A program made the translations under genes and the position numbers. Of a DNA stretch of 64,000 bases, positions 33,244-42,911 are shown one piece after another. The notes under the pieces were generated by a model. That model searched no databases, was not told the DNA's origin, and saw only the letters and a program-made list of their open reading frames with translations. Origin of the DNA: CAYNFR01 sp964396595. Its GTDB lineage: Bacteria > Bacteroidota > Bacteroidia > Chitinophagales > Saprospiraceae. Positions within the stretch are counted from its first letter, which is position 1. Every line of letters begins with the position of its first letter. The stretch is from the NCBI GenBank assembly GCA_964396595.1, contig CAYNFR010000006.1:60862-124861 (forward strand), given 5' to 3'.

Positions 33244-35379
33244 ATGATTATATCACCACAAGAAGAAGTAAATCTTATTGCTGAGACTAAATTAATTCTT
33301 GCGCATCCGGCTAGCATAAATCATTTGAATATCGATAGACTTCGAGAATTGCTCAGATATCACGAGTGGAGATATTACATTAAAAATGATCCTGTCATAG
33401 GGGATACCGAGTATGACGTTATCTATAAACTTCTTAAAAAACGAGAAAATGATCATCCCGAATTAATCACTCCTGACTCCCCTACCCAGCGCGTCTCTCA
33501 AGACTTAAGTGGCGATCTGCCAAGTGTAGAACACAATACGCCGATGCTCTCACTTGATAATTCGTATAGCGCAGCTGACCTTAAAAAATTTGACGAGCAA
33601 GTAAGAAAGCTCGCAGCAATCCCCGCTGGCCATGACATTCTATATACAGTAGAACCTAAACTTGATGGTGGCAGTGTCGCTCTAGTGTACGAAAATGATT
33701 ATTTCGTACGAGGCGCTACCCGAGGCAACGGGATACAAGGAGAAGACATAACACCGAATATGCGCGGACTACCCACAGTTCCTTTGCGCACAGAGTTCAC
33801 AAAATCAGGAATAGTTAAAGCAGAAATCAGAGGGGAAGCGGTAATCAATAAAAAGCGTTTCATAAAGATAAATACCTTAAGAGAATCTCAAGGATTGGGA
33901 ACATTCGCCAATCCTCGAAATGCTGCCGCCGGAGGCTTAAGAACTAAGAACCCAAATGAAACACGTGAAAGAGGGGTCGACTTTTTCGGCTTTCAGTTGG
34001 CTTATGCCATTGATTCGGAGGACAACAATGTGCTGAATCGTATCTCAACCCATGCAGAACAACTTGCCTTGCTAGATCAATTGGGATTTCAGGTTCATCT
34101 TGATCAACTCCTGTGCAATGGTATAGAAGAGGTCATTAGACTAGTTGACACTTGGAATAATCGTCGTGATAAGTATCCCTACGAAATAGACGGTCTAGTG
34201 ATCAAAGTAAATGATGTTGCCATTCAAGAACGCTGCGGATTTACCCAGCATCATCCTCGATGGGCCATAGCGTACAAATTTCAAGCTAAACAAGCTACCA
34301 CACGACTACTCAATGTAGAATATCAGGTAGGCAAGGTAGGCTCTATTACCCCTGTTGCCAAGGTAGAGCCCGTTCACCTGGCAGGTGTCACCATATCAAG
34401 TATATCCCTTCACAATGAAGAGTTTATCCGGTCGAAGGATCTGAGAATCGGCGATCACGTGGTCGTTGAACGAGCCGGAGATGTCATACCCTATATTGTT
34501 AAATCTTTAGATAATCTCCGTACAGGTCAGGAAGTGGTCATTAGTTTTCCGACGATATGTCCTGCTGATCCCTTACAGCAAGCACAACTAGCACGAGAGG
34601 AAGACGAAGCGGCATGGCGATGTCATCATTGCACATGTGGCATACAGAAACTGCAAAAGCTCATTTTCCATGTTTCCAAAGATGGTATGGATGTAGATGG
34701 ATTTGGCAGATCATATGTGGAAAGATTTTACCAACTAGGATGGGTTCAAGATCTACCAGATATTTACAATCTGGACTATGCTAAAATCAGTCAATTAGAG
34801 GGTTTTGGAGCTAAGTCAGCCGAAAATCTTAAAAAAGCCATCGAAGCTGCCAAGAAAAACCCCCTCCAAAAACTCCTTGCCAGTCTGTCCATCCATCACC
34901 TGGGTAAAAAAGCTTCCAAGATTATAAGCGAAAGGATCAATAATGTGTTGGACTTAGCGCATTGGACAATAGAAGATTATACCGCCATTAAAGATGTCGG
35001 TCCTGTGCTTGCACAAAATATGGTTGCTTATTTTTCTTCAGAGGCGAACATTGACATGCTCAGAAAAATGGAATCCTTTGGGGTGAACCTTAGCCAGACT
35101 GCCGAGGATAAACCTTTATCGGATATTGGCTCATTGCCGCTTGCTGGCAAGTCGATACTCTTCACCGGTAGTCTCGAAAAGATGACGCGTGATGAAGCAT
35201 CAAAGTTTGCCGAACAGGCAGGCGCAAAAACCATAAGTGCTGTGAGTAGTAAACTCAATATACTAGTAGTGGGAGCTAATGCCGGCAGCAAACTCACAAA
35301 AGCCCAAGCCCTCGGCACCGTTACCATCTGGTCTGAAGACCAATTTTTAGAAGCTATCAATTATTCACCCTCTCATTAA
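33244..35379 (+). CDS. ligA: NAD-dependent DNA ligase
   Basis: This 711-residue protein seals nicks in replication and repair using NAD+. In order it has the Ia domain (LRYHEWRYYIKNDPVIGDTEYD), the adenylation domain with Lys139 in EPKLDGGS, the OB fold (VGKVGSITPVAKVEPVHLAG), a zinc-finger region (about 439-465), helix-hairpin-helix repeats and a BRCT domain (about 630-711: SILFTGSLEKMTRDEA). The start is placed at ATG 33244; an ATG at 33214 overlaps the preceding gene. The zinc-finger spacing is unusual: Cys439 is followed by Asp442 where the second Cys is expected, and the distal cluster is Cys460-Cys463-Cys465. Confidence 0.95.
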   Translation: MIISPQEEVNLIAETKLILAHPASINHLNIDRLRELLRYHEWRYYIKNDPVIGDTEYDVIYKLLKKRENDHPELITPDSPTQRVSQDLSGDLPSVEHNTPMLSLDNSYSAADLKKFDEQVRKLAAIPAGHDILYTVEPKLDGGSVALVYENDYFVRGATRGNGIQGEDITPNMRGLPTVPLRTEFTKSGIVKAEIRGEAVINKKRFIKINTLRESQGLGTFANPRNAAAGGLRTKNPNETRERGVDFFGFQLAYAIDSEDNNVLNRISTHAEQLALLDQLGFQVHLDQLLCNGIEEVIRLVDTWNNRRDKYPYEIDGLVIKVNDVAIQERCGFTQHHPRWAIAYKFQAKQATTRLLNVEYQVGKVGSITPVAKVEPVHLAGVTISSISLHNEEFIRSKDLRIGDHVVVERAGDVIPYIVKSLDNLRTGQEVVISFPTICPADPLQQAQLAREEDEAAWRCHHCTCGIQKLQKLIFHVSKDGMDVDGFGRSYVERFYQLGWVQDLPDIYNLDYAKISQLEGFGAKSAENLKKAIEAAKKNPLQKLLASLSIHHLGKKASKIISERINNVLDLAHWTIEDYTAIKDVGPVLAQNMVAYFSSEANIDMLRKMESFGVNLSQTAEDKPLSDIGSLPLAGKSILFTGSLEKMTRDEASKFAEQAGAKTISAVSSKLNILVVGANAGSKLTKAQALGTVTIWSEDQFLEAINYSPSH

Positions 35380-35385
35380 CTTATC

Positions 35386-36114
35386 ATGCTCTTGCCGCTA
35401 TTATTGATATTATGCTTATTCAATCAAAACTTGCCAGATAAAGTCTTGACCTCTACCGAAATAATCAGTCAATGTCGGCTTCATCATGGCGGCAAGAAGT
35501 ACAATAAATACAATATCAGATTTCATTTTCGAGAATTTGAATATGATATTTCCTTTAAAAAAGGTAGCTTTTCATACACGCGCTCGTACGAAGACAAAAA
35601 TAAGATTCGCCACCGGCAGGTGTTAACGAATCATGGATACACCCAATATGAAAACAATCAACTTACAATTCCTGATGAAAAGTCAAAATTCGGAAGAGTT
35701 GAAGCGATTAATTCTGTTGTGTATTTCGCAATGCTCCCCCAGTCTCTCAATGATGCAGCCGTTATATCTCAACTAGTCGGAGAAACACAAATATTAAATG
35801 ACCTCTATTATGTGATACGGGTGAGCTTCAGAAAAGATGGAGGAGGGGTAGATCACCAAGACATATTCTACTATTGGATAAATAAAACCAATTTCAGGAT
35901 GGATTATCTAGCGTATGACTATGACGTAAATGGTGGAGGGGTTCGTTTCAGAGCGGCATATAATCCGAGGCGTGTAGGCGATATATTGTTCCAAGATTAT
36001 ATCAATTACAAAGCCTCGAAGGATATCGACATGTTATCTTTGCCACGATTGTACGAACTCAACCAACTCACAGAACTAAGCAGAATCATGCTGAAAAATA
36101 TTTCAGTTCGTTGA
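35386..36114 (+). CDS. DUF6503-family secreted protein
   Basis: This 242-residue protein has a hydrophobic signal-like N-terminus (LLPLLLILCLF). The DUF6503 layout is clear: IISQCRLHHGGKKYNKYNIRFHFR, SVVYFAMLPQSLNDAAV, YYVIRVSFRKDGGGVDHQD, FYYWINKTNFRMDYLAYDYDVNGGGVRFRAAYNPR and a FQDYINYK end. These features give a lipocalin/LolA-like beta sheet, probably periplasmic. The family is found mainly in Bacteroidota and has no assigned function. The gene starts six bases after the ligA stop. Confidence 0.85.
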   Translation: MLLPLLLILCLFNQNLPDKVLTSTEIISQCRLHHGGKKYNKYNIRFHFREFEYDISFKKGSFSYTRSYEDKNKIRHRQVLTNHGYTQYENNQLTIPDEKSKFGRVEAINSVVYFAMLPQSLNDAAVISQLVGETQILNDLYYVIRVSFRKDGGGVDHQDIFYYWINKTNFRMDYLAYDYDVNGGGVRFRAAYNPRRVGDILFQDYINYKASKDIDMLSLPRLYELNQLTELSRIMLKNISVR

Positions 36115-36182
36115 ACTGACAGCAAGTTCGCGCAATTGAGAAGGTAATTAAGCTTTAGTTGAGCATAAGATTAAGATAAAAA

Positions 36183-37286
36183 ATGAGAGCACAATTAATA
36201 TTCTTGACATTCCTGCTGAGTCTTCAAGCCTTGGGGCAGAATAACAGAATCCTGGAAATAAACATGGATTTTGAGGCTTACGATCCGCCTTCAACCCTGG
36301 TCGTGCCTGAAAATCCCAAGACTCGTTCCGCGTTTCCTTTTATAGATGTACACAGTCATCATTGGCGCATGGATGAAATGGATTTGGACAAACTAATCCG
36401 AGAAATGGATCAGCTTAATATGCAAATCATCGTGAATCTTAGTGGCCAAGGGGGCCAGCGATTAGTAGCCATCATAGAGAATATCAAGAAATACGGCTAC
36501 GAAGACCGCATCGTTAATTTTACCAATCTTGAGCTTAGGAGTATTGACGAGCCGGATTTTTTAGAGAGTACGCTGAAAAAGCTGGAATATGACGTCAGCA
36601 TTGGTGCCAGAGGTCTGAAGCTGTATAAATCTCAAGGAATGGATAACAAAGATTCTGCCGGAGAACGAATCAGAGTCAATGACACGCGCCTTGATCCGAT
36701 CTGGGCAAAATGTGGCGAATTGGGCATACCTATTTTAATACACAGCGCAGACCCAAAACCCTTCTGGGATCCTCTTGACAGCCTGAATGAACGATGGCTT
36801 GAGCTAAAGTTACGGCCGATGCGCAAAAGAGAAAACGACAAGCCTGCCCCATGGGAGACCATTATCTCGGAGCAACATGAAATGTTCCGTAAACACCCCA
36901 ATACCACTTTTATAAACGCCCACCTTGGATGGTACGCCAATGATCTCGACCACTTATCAAAACTTCTTGATGAAATGCCCAATATGTACGTAGAGATAGG
37001 TGCGGTCATCGCAGAACTCGGAAGGCAACCACGAATGGCCAATAAGTTCTTTCATAAATATCAAGACCGGGTTTTATTTGGAAAAGATTCTTATGTCCCT
37101 GACGAGTATCATACTTACTTCAGAGTACTAGAGACAGACGATGAATATTTTCCTTATTATAAACGCTACCACGCTTTTTGGAAAATGTACGGACTTGATC
37201 TTCCGGAGACGATCTTAAAAAAACTCTATTACGAGAATGCTTTAAGAATTATTCCCGGCTTGCATAAATCAGCATTTAATAAATAA
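36183..37286 (+). CDS. Exported amidohydrolase-family (Amidohydro_2) metal-dependent hydrolase
   Basis: This 367-residue protein has a signal peptide (LIFLTFLLSLQALGQ) and a TIM-barrel Amidohydro_2 domain. Metal-ligand candidates are the HxH pair in FIDVHSHHW (His57, His59), Lys in GLKLYKS, His in LIHSADPKP, His in NAHLGWYAND and Asp in LFGKDSY. This family includes decarboxylases and lactonases as well as hydrolases. The export signal suggests it acts on a periplasmic or external substrate. The glycosyltransferase gene follows seven bases later. Confidence 0.85.
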   Translation: MRAQLIFLTFLLSLQALGQNNRILEINMDFEAYDPPSTLVVPENPKTRSAFPFIDVHSHHWRMDEMDLDKLIREMDQLNMQIIVNLSGQGGQRLVAIIENIKKYGYEDRIVNFTNLELRSIDEPDFLESTLKKLEYDVSIGARGLKLYKSQGMDNKDSAGERIRVNDTRLDPIWAKCGELGIPILIHSADPKPFWDPLDSLNERWLELKLRPMRKRENDKPAPWETIISEQHEMFRKHPNTTFINAHLGWYANDLDHLSKLLDEMPNMYVEIGAVIAELGRQPRMANKFFHKYQDRVLFGKDSYVPDEYHTYFRVLETDDEYFPYYKRYHAFWKMYGLDLPETILKKLYYENALRIIPGLHKSAFNK

Positions 37287-37292
37287 GCTATA

Positions 37293-38432
37293 GTGTCTGG
37301 TTTAAAGATAGGAATAATAGCTGATCCGATTGATCATCAATATGCCGGCATACATTATTATACGCTGAACCTGGTCTCAGGTCTAGCACAGTTATTAGCA
37401 GAAGATGATCATCTTTATATCTTCAGGTCAAAAGATAATTTGCTCGCAAGAGTATCACAAAAAAATATCACTGAGATTGTCATTCCTCAAGGCAAATCTA
37501 TCGCAGAAAAATTTTGGAGACTTTACAAAACGATTCCGCGACATGCCGTAGATTTAGACATTCAGATCATGATAGAACCCGCACATTTCGGGCCTTTAAA
37601 TCTACCGCCTCATATCATGCGGGTGACCGTAATCCATGATCTTACTCCGATTTTATTCCCGCAGTGGCATCGATGGACAAGTTCGTTCTTGCAGCGTAAG
37701 TTTTTGCCATCCATTCTTCGCCGCACACATCTGATAATTACCAATTCAGAACACACTAAACAAGACGTATTTAAACACCTGGCGATCCCAGAAAACAAAA
37801 TCGCCTCCATCCCGCTCGGCGTCGATGATGATTTCTCACCTAAGCAAGATCCTTTGATTCTCGGAAAATATGGTGTGTACTTGCCGTATATTTTGTTCTT
37901 GGGGACACTAGAGCCTCGTAAAAACTTGGAAAAGCTTATAGAAGCTTATGACCTCTACCGAGATGCAAATCCTACCCGAGGCGAACAGCTACTCTTAGCC
38001 GGAAAAAAAGGATGGTTAAAGCGATCTATCAAAGAGTTAAGAGAGCTCTCGCGGTATTCTGATGATGTGATTTATCTAGGTTATATCCATCGCGCAGATA
38101 TGCCGTATCTATATAGTGACGCAGAAGCCTTTATTTATCCATCGTTATATGAAGGTTTTGGGATGCCGGTTTTGGAAGCTATGGCTTGCGGAGTTCCTGT
38201 GGTCACTTCTGATAACTCAAGTCTGCCGGAGGTAGCAGGAAAGTATGGCTACTTGGCTGACGCCAATGATCCACAAGCACTGGCTAATCAACTTTCACGA
38301 GCTGTCTTAAAAGACAAATTTGAAGTAGAAGTTCAGATAGAATATGCCCAAAGCTTCAAGTGGACTAATATGAGTGAGCAAAGTTTCCGATATATTAAGA
38401 AGAAGTATTTAGAAGAGTTTCAAAAAGTCTAA
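37293..38432 (+). CDS. GT4-family glycosyltransferase
   Basis: This 379-residue GT-B glycosyltransferase belongs to family 4. The C-terminal nucleotide-sugar domain has FLGTLEPRKNLEKLIEAY (about 205-222) and the E-x7-E-type motif in PSLYEGFGMPVLEAMACGVPVV (about 290-311). The start is GTG at 37293, six bases after the preceding stop, since no ATG precedes the conserved LKIGIIADP. It transfers a sugar to a glycan or lipid acceptor on the cytoplasmic side. The following ugd-uxs genes supply UDP-glucuronate and UDP-xylose, which are possible donors. Confidence 0.9.
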   Translation: MSGLKIGIIADPIDHQYAGIHYYTLNLVSGLAQLLAEDDHLYIFRSKDNLLARVSQKNITEIVIPQGKSIAEKFWRLYKTIPRHAVDLDIQIMIEPAHFGPLNLPPHIMRVTVIHDLTPILFPQWHRWTSSFLQRKFLPSILRRTHLIITNSEHTKQDVFKHLAIPENKIASIPLGVDDDFSPKQDPLILGKYGVYLPYILFLGTLEPRKNLEKLIEAYDLYRDANPTRGEQLLLAGKKGWLKRSIKELRELSRYSDDVIYLGYIHRADMPYLYSDAEAFIYPSLYEGFGMPVLEAMACGVPVVTSDNSSLPEVAGKYGYLADANDPQALANQLSRAVLKDKFEVEVQIEYAQSFKWTNMSEQSFRYIKKKYLEEFQKV

Positions 38433-38448
38433 GTCAATAGATATAGAT

Positions 38449-38456
38449 TAGCTTTG
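38449..38456 (+). promoter_or_regulatory. Putative -7 box (TAGCTTTG) for ugd-uxs
   Basis: A perfect TAnnTTTG lies 37 bases before the ugd ATG. No clean TTG is present at the -33 spacing. Confidence 0.5.
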
Positions 38457-38493
38457 TGGCTCCTTTATTCACAACAATAAAATATAATACGAG

Positions 38494-39801
38494 ATGAATG
38501 TAGCAGTGGTCGGAACCGGTTATGTAGGACTCGTCTCAGGAACTTGCTTTGCTGAAAATGGTAATCAAGTAATCTGTGTTGATATAGATGAATCAAAAGT
38601 CAAATCCTTGTCAGGAGGTCAGATAACCATATTTGAGCCGGGATTGGAGTTGCTTTTCGAACGAAATCTAAAAGCAGGCAGACTTAAATTTACCACAGAC
38701 CTCAGAACAGCAGTGAGTCATGCAGATATCATATTTCTCGCTTTACCGACCCCTCCGGGAGAAGATGGATCCGCAGATCTTAGGTATATTTTGACGGTAG
38801 CCGACGAGTTAAGTAAAATAATAACGAGCTATAAGGTCATTGTTGATAAGAGTACAGTACCTGTAGGTACGGCAGAGCGTGTCGCCTCTGTCCTGGCAAA
38901 AAATCTGAATAGTGATCTATTTGATGTCGTTTCCAATCCTGAATTCCTGCGCGAAGGTGTGGCAGTGGATGACTTCATGAAGCCTGACAGAATAGTAGTA
39001 GGGGTAACAAATGAGCGGGCTAAAAAAATGATGAATGAACTATATAAACCTTTTGTCCGTCAGGGGAATCCTATTTATTTTATGGATCTACGCTCCGCCG
39101 AGATGACAAAATATGCAGCCAATGCCTATCTCGCCATGCGTATTTCCTATATGAACGAAATAGCCAATCTATGTGACCTCACCGGGGCGAATGTTGACCA
39201 AGTGAGATTGGGTATTGGCAGTGACAATCGTATTGGCAAGCGATTCTTGTTTCCCGGTGTCGGCTATGGTGGCTCTTGCTTTCCAAAGGATGTTCAGGCC
39301 CTTGCTAAAACAGCCGCCGATTACGATTATGACTTCAAGATCCTTCATTCAGTTATGAAGGTTAACCGAGCACAAAAGGATATTGCTTTCCAACGGCTTA
39401 AGGAGTTTTATGGTGAAAAATTAAGAAGTAAAACAATAGCTGTATGGGGTCTTGCCTTTAAACCTAATACGGATGACATTCGCGAAGCGCCTGCTCTTCA
39501 CCTTATTGATGATCTGCTGGCAGAGACTTGCACTATAAGCGTATTTGATCCTGAGGCCATGGCCAATGTCAAAAAAATTTACGGAGATAAACTGAGCTAT
39601 GCCGATAACGCGACGCAATGCCTCCAAGGGGCTGATGCGCTAGTCATCATGACAGAGTGGGGCGTATTCAGAAATCCGGATATAGCGTTATTTAAAAAAC
39701 AACTGACAGATCTTTTCATCTTCGACGGACGTAACCTCTATGACCCAGAGGAAATGAAAAGCCATGGCTTCAACTACATAAGCATTGGAAGACCGACATA
39801 G
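38494..39801 (+). CDS. ugd: UDP-glucose 6-dehydrogenase
   Basis: This 435-residue enzyme oxidises UDP-glucose to UDP-glucuronate with two NAD+. The Rossmann start is VVGTGYVGLVSG (about 5-16). Other marks are VDKSTVPVGTAE, NPEFLREG and the catalytic Cys in GYGGSCFPKD (about 260). The C-terminal domain shows AVWGLAFKPNTDDIREAPA. It is followed after four bases by the UDP-glucuronate decarboxylase, its natural next step, and preceded by a GT4 gene. Confidence 0.95.
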   Translation: MNVAVVGTGYVGLVSGTCFAENGNQVICVDIDESKVKSLSGGQITIFEPGLELLFERNLKAGRLKFTTDLRTAVSHADIIFLALPTPPGEDGSADLRYILTVADELSKIITSYKVIVDKSTVPVGTAERVASVLAKNLNSDLFDVVSNPEFLREGVAVDDFMKPDRIVVGVTNERAKKMMNELYKPFVRQGNPIYFMDLRSAEMTKYAANAYLAMRISYMNEIANLCDLTGANVDQVRLGIGSDNRIGKRFLFPGVGYGGSCFPKDVQALAKTAADYDYDFKILHSVMKVNRAQKDIAFQRLKEFYGEKLRSKTIAVWGLAFKPNTDDIREAPALHLIDDLLAETCTISVFDPEAMANVKKIYGDKLSYADNATQCLQGADALVIMTEWGVFRNPDIALFKKQLTDLFIFDGRNLYDPEEMKSHGFNYISIGRPT

Positions 39802-39805
39802 AAAT

Positions 39806-40741
39806 ATGAAAAAAATACTCATCACCGGAGCCGCCGGATTCTTAGGATCGCATTTATGTGATAGATATATCAATGATGGCTTTGAGGTAATAGGTATGGA
39901 TAATCTGATCACAGGCTCTATGGATAACATAGCGCATCTGATGCCTTTGGGTAATTTCAGTTTTTATCATCATGATGTATCTAAGTTCGTACATATCCCT
40001 GGACACCTGGATTACATTTTGCACTTTGCCTCACCCGCCAGCCCTATCGACTATCTCCAATGGCCTATACAGACATTAAAAGTAGGCAGTCTTGGAACAC
40101 ACAATCTCTTAGGTCTGGCACGGGCAAAAGGTGCTCGATTTATGATAGCATCAACATCAGAAGTATATGGAGATCCACTTGTTCATCCTCAGTCAGAGGA
40201 ATATTGGGGAAATGTCAACCCGATCGGCCCACGAGGAGTCTATGACGAGGCAAAACGCTTCCAGGAAGCTATAACCATGGCTTACCACACCTATCATAAG
40301 GTGGATATTCGCATAGTACGAATATTTAACACTTATGGCCCGAGGATGCGTGTAAACGACGGTCGAGCACTCCCGGCTTTCTTCTCCCAAGCTATCAAGG
40401 GAGAGCCAATTACCATATTTGGCGATGGAAGCCAAACAAGGTCTTTCTGTTATGTCAGCGATCTGATCGAGGGAATTTACAGACTGGTCGATTCTTCATA
40501 TTGCTACCCCGTTAATATTGGGAATCCTAGCGAGATAACGATTCGTGATATTGCAGAAGAAGTGATAAAGCTCACCGGTAGTAAATCCCCACTGAGCTTT
40601 GTTGAGCTTCCTGTTGATGATCCTAAAGTCAGAAAACCCGACATTACAAAAGCGAGAGACATATTGAACTGGAGTCCAATAGTTGATCGCAGCGAAGGAT
40701 TAAAACTGACTCATGACTATTTTAAGGAAGTACTAAAGTAG
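39806..40741 (+). CDS. uxs: UDP-glucuronate decarboxylase (UDP-xylose synthase)
   Basis: This 311-residue short-chain dehydrogenase-type enzyme converts UDP-glucuronate to UDP-xylose. It has the NAD motif GAAGFLGSHL, the catalytic Thr/Ser in ASTSEVYGDP and the YxxxK pair in YDEAKR. The NPIGPRGVYDEAKRFQEA and IVRIFNTYGPRM stretches are characteristic of UXS rather than of epimerases. The start is put at ATG 39806; an upstream ATG at 39785 overlaps ugd. The gene ends nine bases short of the convergent metG stop. Confidence 0.93.
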   Translation: MKKILITGAAGFLGSHLCDRYINDGFEVIGMDNLITGSMDNIAHLMPLGNFSFYHHDVSKFVHIPGHLDYILHFASPASPIDYLQWPIQTLKVGSLGTHNLLGLARAKGARFMIASTSEVYGDPLVHPQSEEYWGNVNPIGPRGVYDEAKRFQEAITMAYHTYHKVDIRIVRIFNTYGPRMRVNDGRALPAFFSQAIKGEPITIFGDGSQTRSFCYVSDLIEGIYRLVDSSYCYPVNIGNPSEITIRDIAEEVIKLTGSKSPLSFVELPVDDPKVRKPDITKARDILNWSPIVDRSEGLKLTHDYFKEVLK

Positions 40742-40749
40742 TAAGCTCT

Positions 40750-42903
40750 TTAACTTACTATACTGCCCGGCGCTATCTCATCTTCAGGTGATATAAAGCT
40801 CATGCGACCGTCGGCATCTTCGGCTAGCAATATCATACCACTTGATACAATGCCGCGCAGCTTTCTTGGAGCGAGATTGGCCAGGTAGCTTACCCGTTTA
40901 CCAACCAAATCCTCCGGCTTAAAATGCTCCGCAATTCCCGATACAACTGTGCGCTGTTCACCGGCTAGTTGTAGCTCTAGCTTCAATAATTTATCTGCCT
41001 TTGGTACGCGCTCGGCAGCCAATACGGTCGCAACACGGATATCCAGTTTGGCAAAATCATCATACTGAATTTCTTCCTTTATAGGTGGGAAGGAGGCAAC
41101 GGTTGATGCAGCGACCATGCTGTTTTGTTTTGAGGCGGCCTCCAGTTTTTTTATTTGCTTGTCTATTACATCGTCATCTATTCGTGTAAATAAATGTACG
41201 CCTTCATTAATAATATGACCTGCGGGAATTAAGTCTTCTCCCTCTGCTAGTTTATCCAATATTTCTTCAAGATTACCATTCTGAATAGGCTCTAAAGCCA
41301 ATATCTCTCTGATCTTTACAGATGAAAATGGCAGAAATGGGGACATAGCGACACTTAGCGCCGTGACTATTTGTAAAGACAAATTCATAACAGTTTTAAC
41401 CATTTCTTCTTGCTTAACGGCATTTTTCCAGGGTTCATTAAACTGTAGCAATTGATTGCCTTGTGATGAAATCTTCATCAATAATTGAAGTGCATTCTTA
41501 AATTCAAAATTGCGCAAGCATTCAGACAAATCTTGCAGATCATCATGCAATCTTAGCATCTCACAGTCATGAAAGCCCATGTCATCTTCTTCTCCACCTA
41601 CTCCAGCAAAATCCTGGTCAGGATTAAAAGACGGCACCATGCCTGCGTAATATTTGTGTGTCAACACCACTACTCTATTAATAAAATTAGCTAGGTTATT
41701 AACTAGCTCGGAGTTGACACTTTCTTGAAAGCCCTTCCACGTGAACTCGCTATCTTTTAATTCTGGCATTGTCTTGATCATGTGGTAACGTAATTCGTCT
41801 TGTTTGTGAGGTAAATCATGTAAATAGTCGTTGACCCATACGGCCCAATTTCTGGAAGTACTGAGCTTATCGCCTTCGAGATTTACAAATTGATTAGCCG
41901 GTACATTTATAGGAAGGATATATTCGCCGTGGGTTTTTAGAATGGCCGGGAATATCAGGCAATGAAAGACGATGTTATCCTTTCCTATAAAATGTATCAG
42001 CGCTGTTTTAGAATCTTTCCAATAGGGCTCCCAATCTTTTCCATTGTCGATAGCCCATTGTTTTGTCGCAGAGATGTAGCCTATTGGGGCATCCATCCAG
42101 ACATATATTTTCTTACCCTCGGACCCCGGAATCTCATGTGGCACATCTACTCCCCAGTCAAGGTCTCTGGTCATTGATCTTGGTTGCAAGCCACCTTCTA
42201 GCCAGGATTTACATTGCCCGATGACATGGTTCTTCCATTGTGTAGGATCGTGAATCGTATCTTCACCAACCTTGCCATTGACTATCCACTCTTGAAGCCA
42301 CTCTTGGTGCTTCTGTAGTGGAAGATACCAATGCTTAGTTGTTTTTAATATTGGCGAAGCCCCTGACAATGTTGATATGGGATTAATCAGTTCTGTAGGA
42401 CTCAGACTTGTCCCGCATTTTTCACATTGATCACCATAAGCCTCTGTATGACCACATTTTGGACAAGTGCCCTTAATATATCTATCAGCTAAAAACTGAT
42501 TGACCTCTGGATCATAATACTGTTCCGACTCTATTTCTTCGAACTCCCCTTTTTTATACAGTGTTCTGAAAAAATCTTGTGCCGTCTCATGATGGAGCTG
42601 ATCAGATGTCCGATGATAAATATCAAATGCAATACCAATACCTTCAAATGCCTCTTTGAATAATGCATGATACTTGTCTATAACTTCTTGAGGCTTGAGG
42701 CCATCCTTCATGGCTCTTATCGTAATAGCAGCGCCATGCTCGTCTGAACCGCAAACATATACGACGTCCTTTCTCATTAACCTCAAGTACCTGACATATA
42801 TGTCGGCAGAAAGATAAGCACCCGCGAGATGTCCTATATGCAGTGGGCCATTGGCGTATGGCAAGGCAGATGTGACTAAATATCTCTCGGGGTTAACTAG
42901 CAT
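40750..42903 (-). CDS. metG: Methionine--tRNA ligase
   Basis: This 717-residue class I synthetase charges tRNA-Met. It has the HIGH motif at 22-25 (PLHIGHLAG), a zinc knuckle of four cysteines (CPKCGHTEAYGDQCEKC, about 148-164), and KLSTS near 346 as the KMSKS counterpart, a variant I believe is usual in this phylum. A C-terminal EMAP/Trbp111-like tRNA-binding domain covers the last ~110 residues (FAKLDIRVATVLAAERVP, TVVSGIAEHF). It starts eight bases after thrS, giving an unusual thrS-metG operon. Confidence 0.96.
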   Translation of the reverse strand: MLVNPERYLVTSALPYANGPLHIGHLAGAYLSADIYVRYLRLMRKDVVYVCGSDEHGAAITIRAMKDGLKPQEVIDKYHALFKEAFEGIGIAFDIYHRTSDQLHHETAQDFFRTLYKKGEFEEIESEQYYDPEVNQFLADRYIKGTCPKCGHTEAYGDQCEKCGTSLSPTELINPISTLSGASPILKTTKHWYLPLQKHQEWLQEWIVNGKVGEDTIHDPTQWKNHVIGQCKSWLEGGLQPRSMTRDLDWGVDVPHEIPGSEGKKIYVWMDAPIGYISATKQWAIDNGKDWEPYWKDSKTALIHFIGKDNIVFHCLIFPAILKTHGEYILPINVPANQFVNLEGDKLSTSRNWAVWVNDYLHDLPHKQDELRYHMIKTMPELKDSEFTWKGFQESVNSELVNNLANFINRVVVLTHKYYAGMVPSFNPDQDFAGVGGEEDDMGFHDCEMLRLHDDLQDLSECLRNFEFKNALQLLMKISSQGNQLLQFNEPWKNAVKQEEMVKTVMNLSLQIVTALSVAMSPFLPFSSVKIREILALEPIQNGNLEEILDKLAEGEDLIPAGHIINEGVHLFTRIDDDVIDKQIKKLEAASKQNSMVAASTVASFPPIKEEIQYDDFAKLDIRVATVLAAERVPKADKLLKLELQLAGEQRTVVSGIAEHFKPEDLVGKRVSYLANLAPRKLRGIVSSGMILLAEDADGRMSFISPEDEIAPGSIVS

Positions 42904-42911
42904 CGTAGATT

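Noticed and set aside
40739..40760. TAGTAAG/CTTACTA inverted repeat spanning the two convergent stop codons of uxs and metG
   Set aside because: It is an AT-rich seven-base stem without a T run on either side, so too weak to call a terminator.
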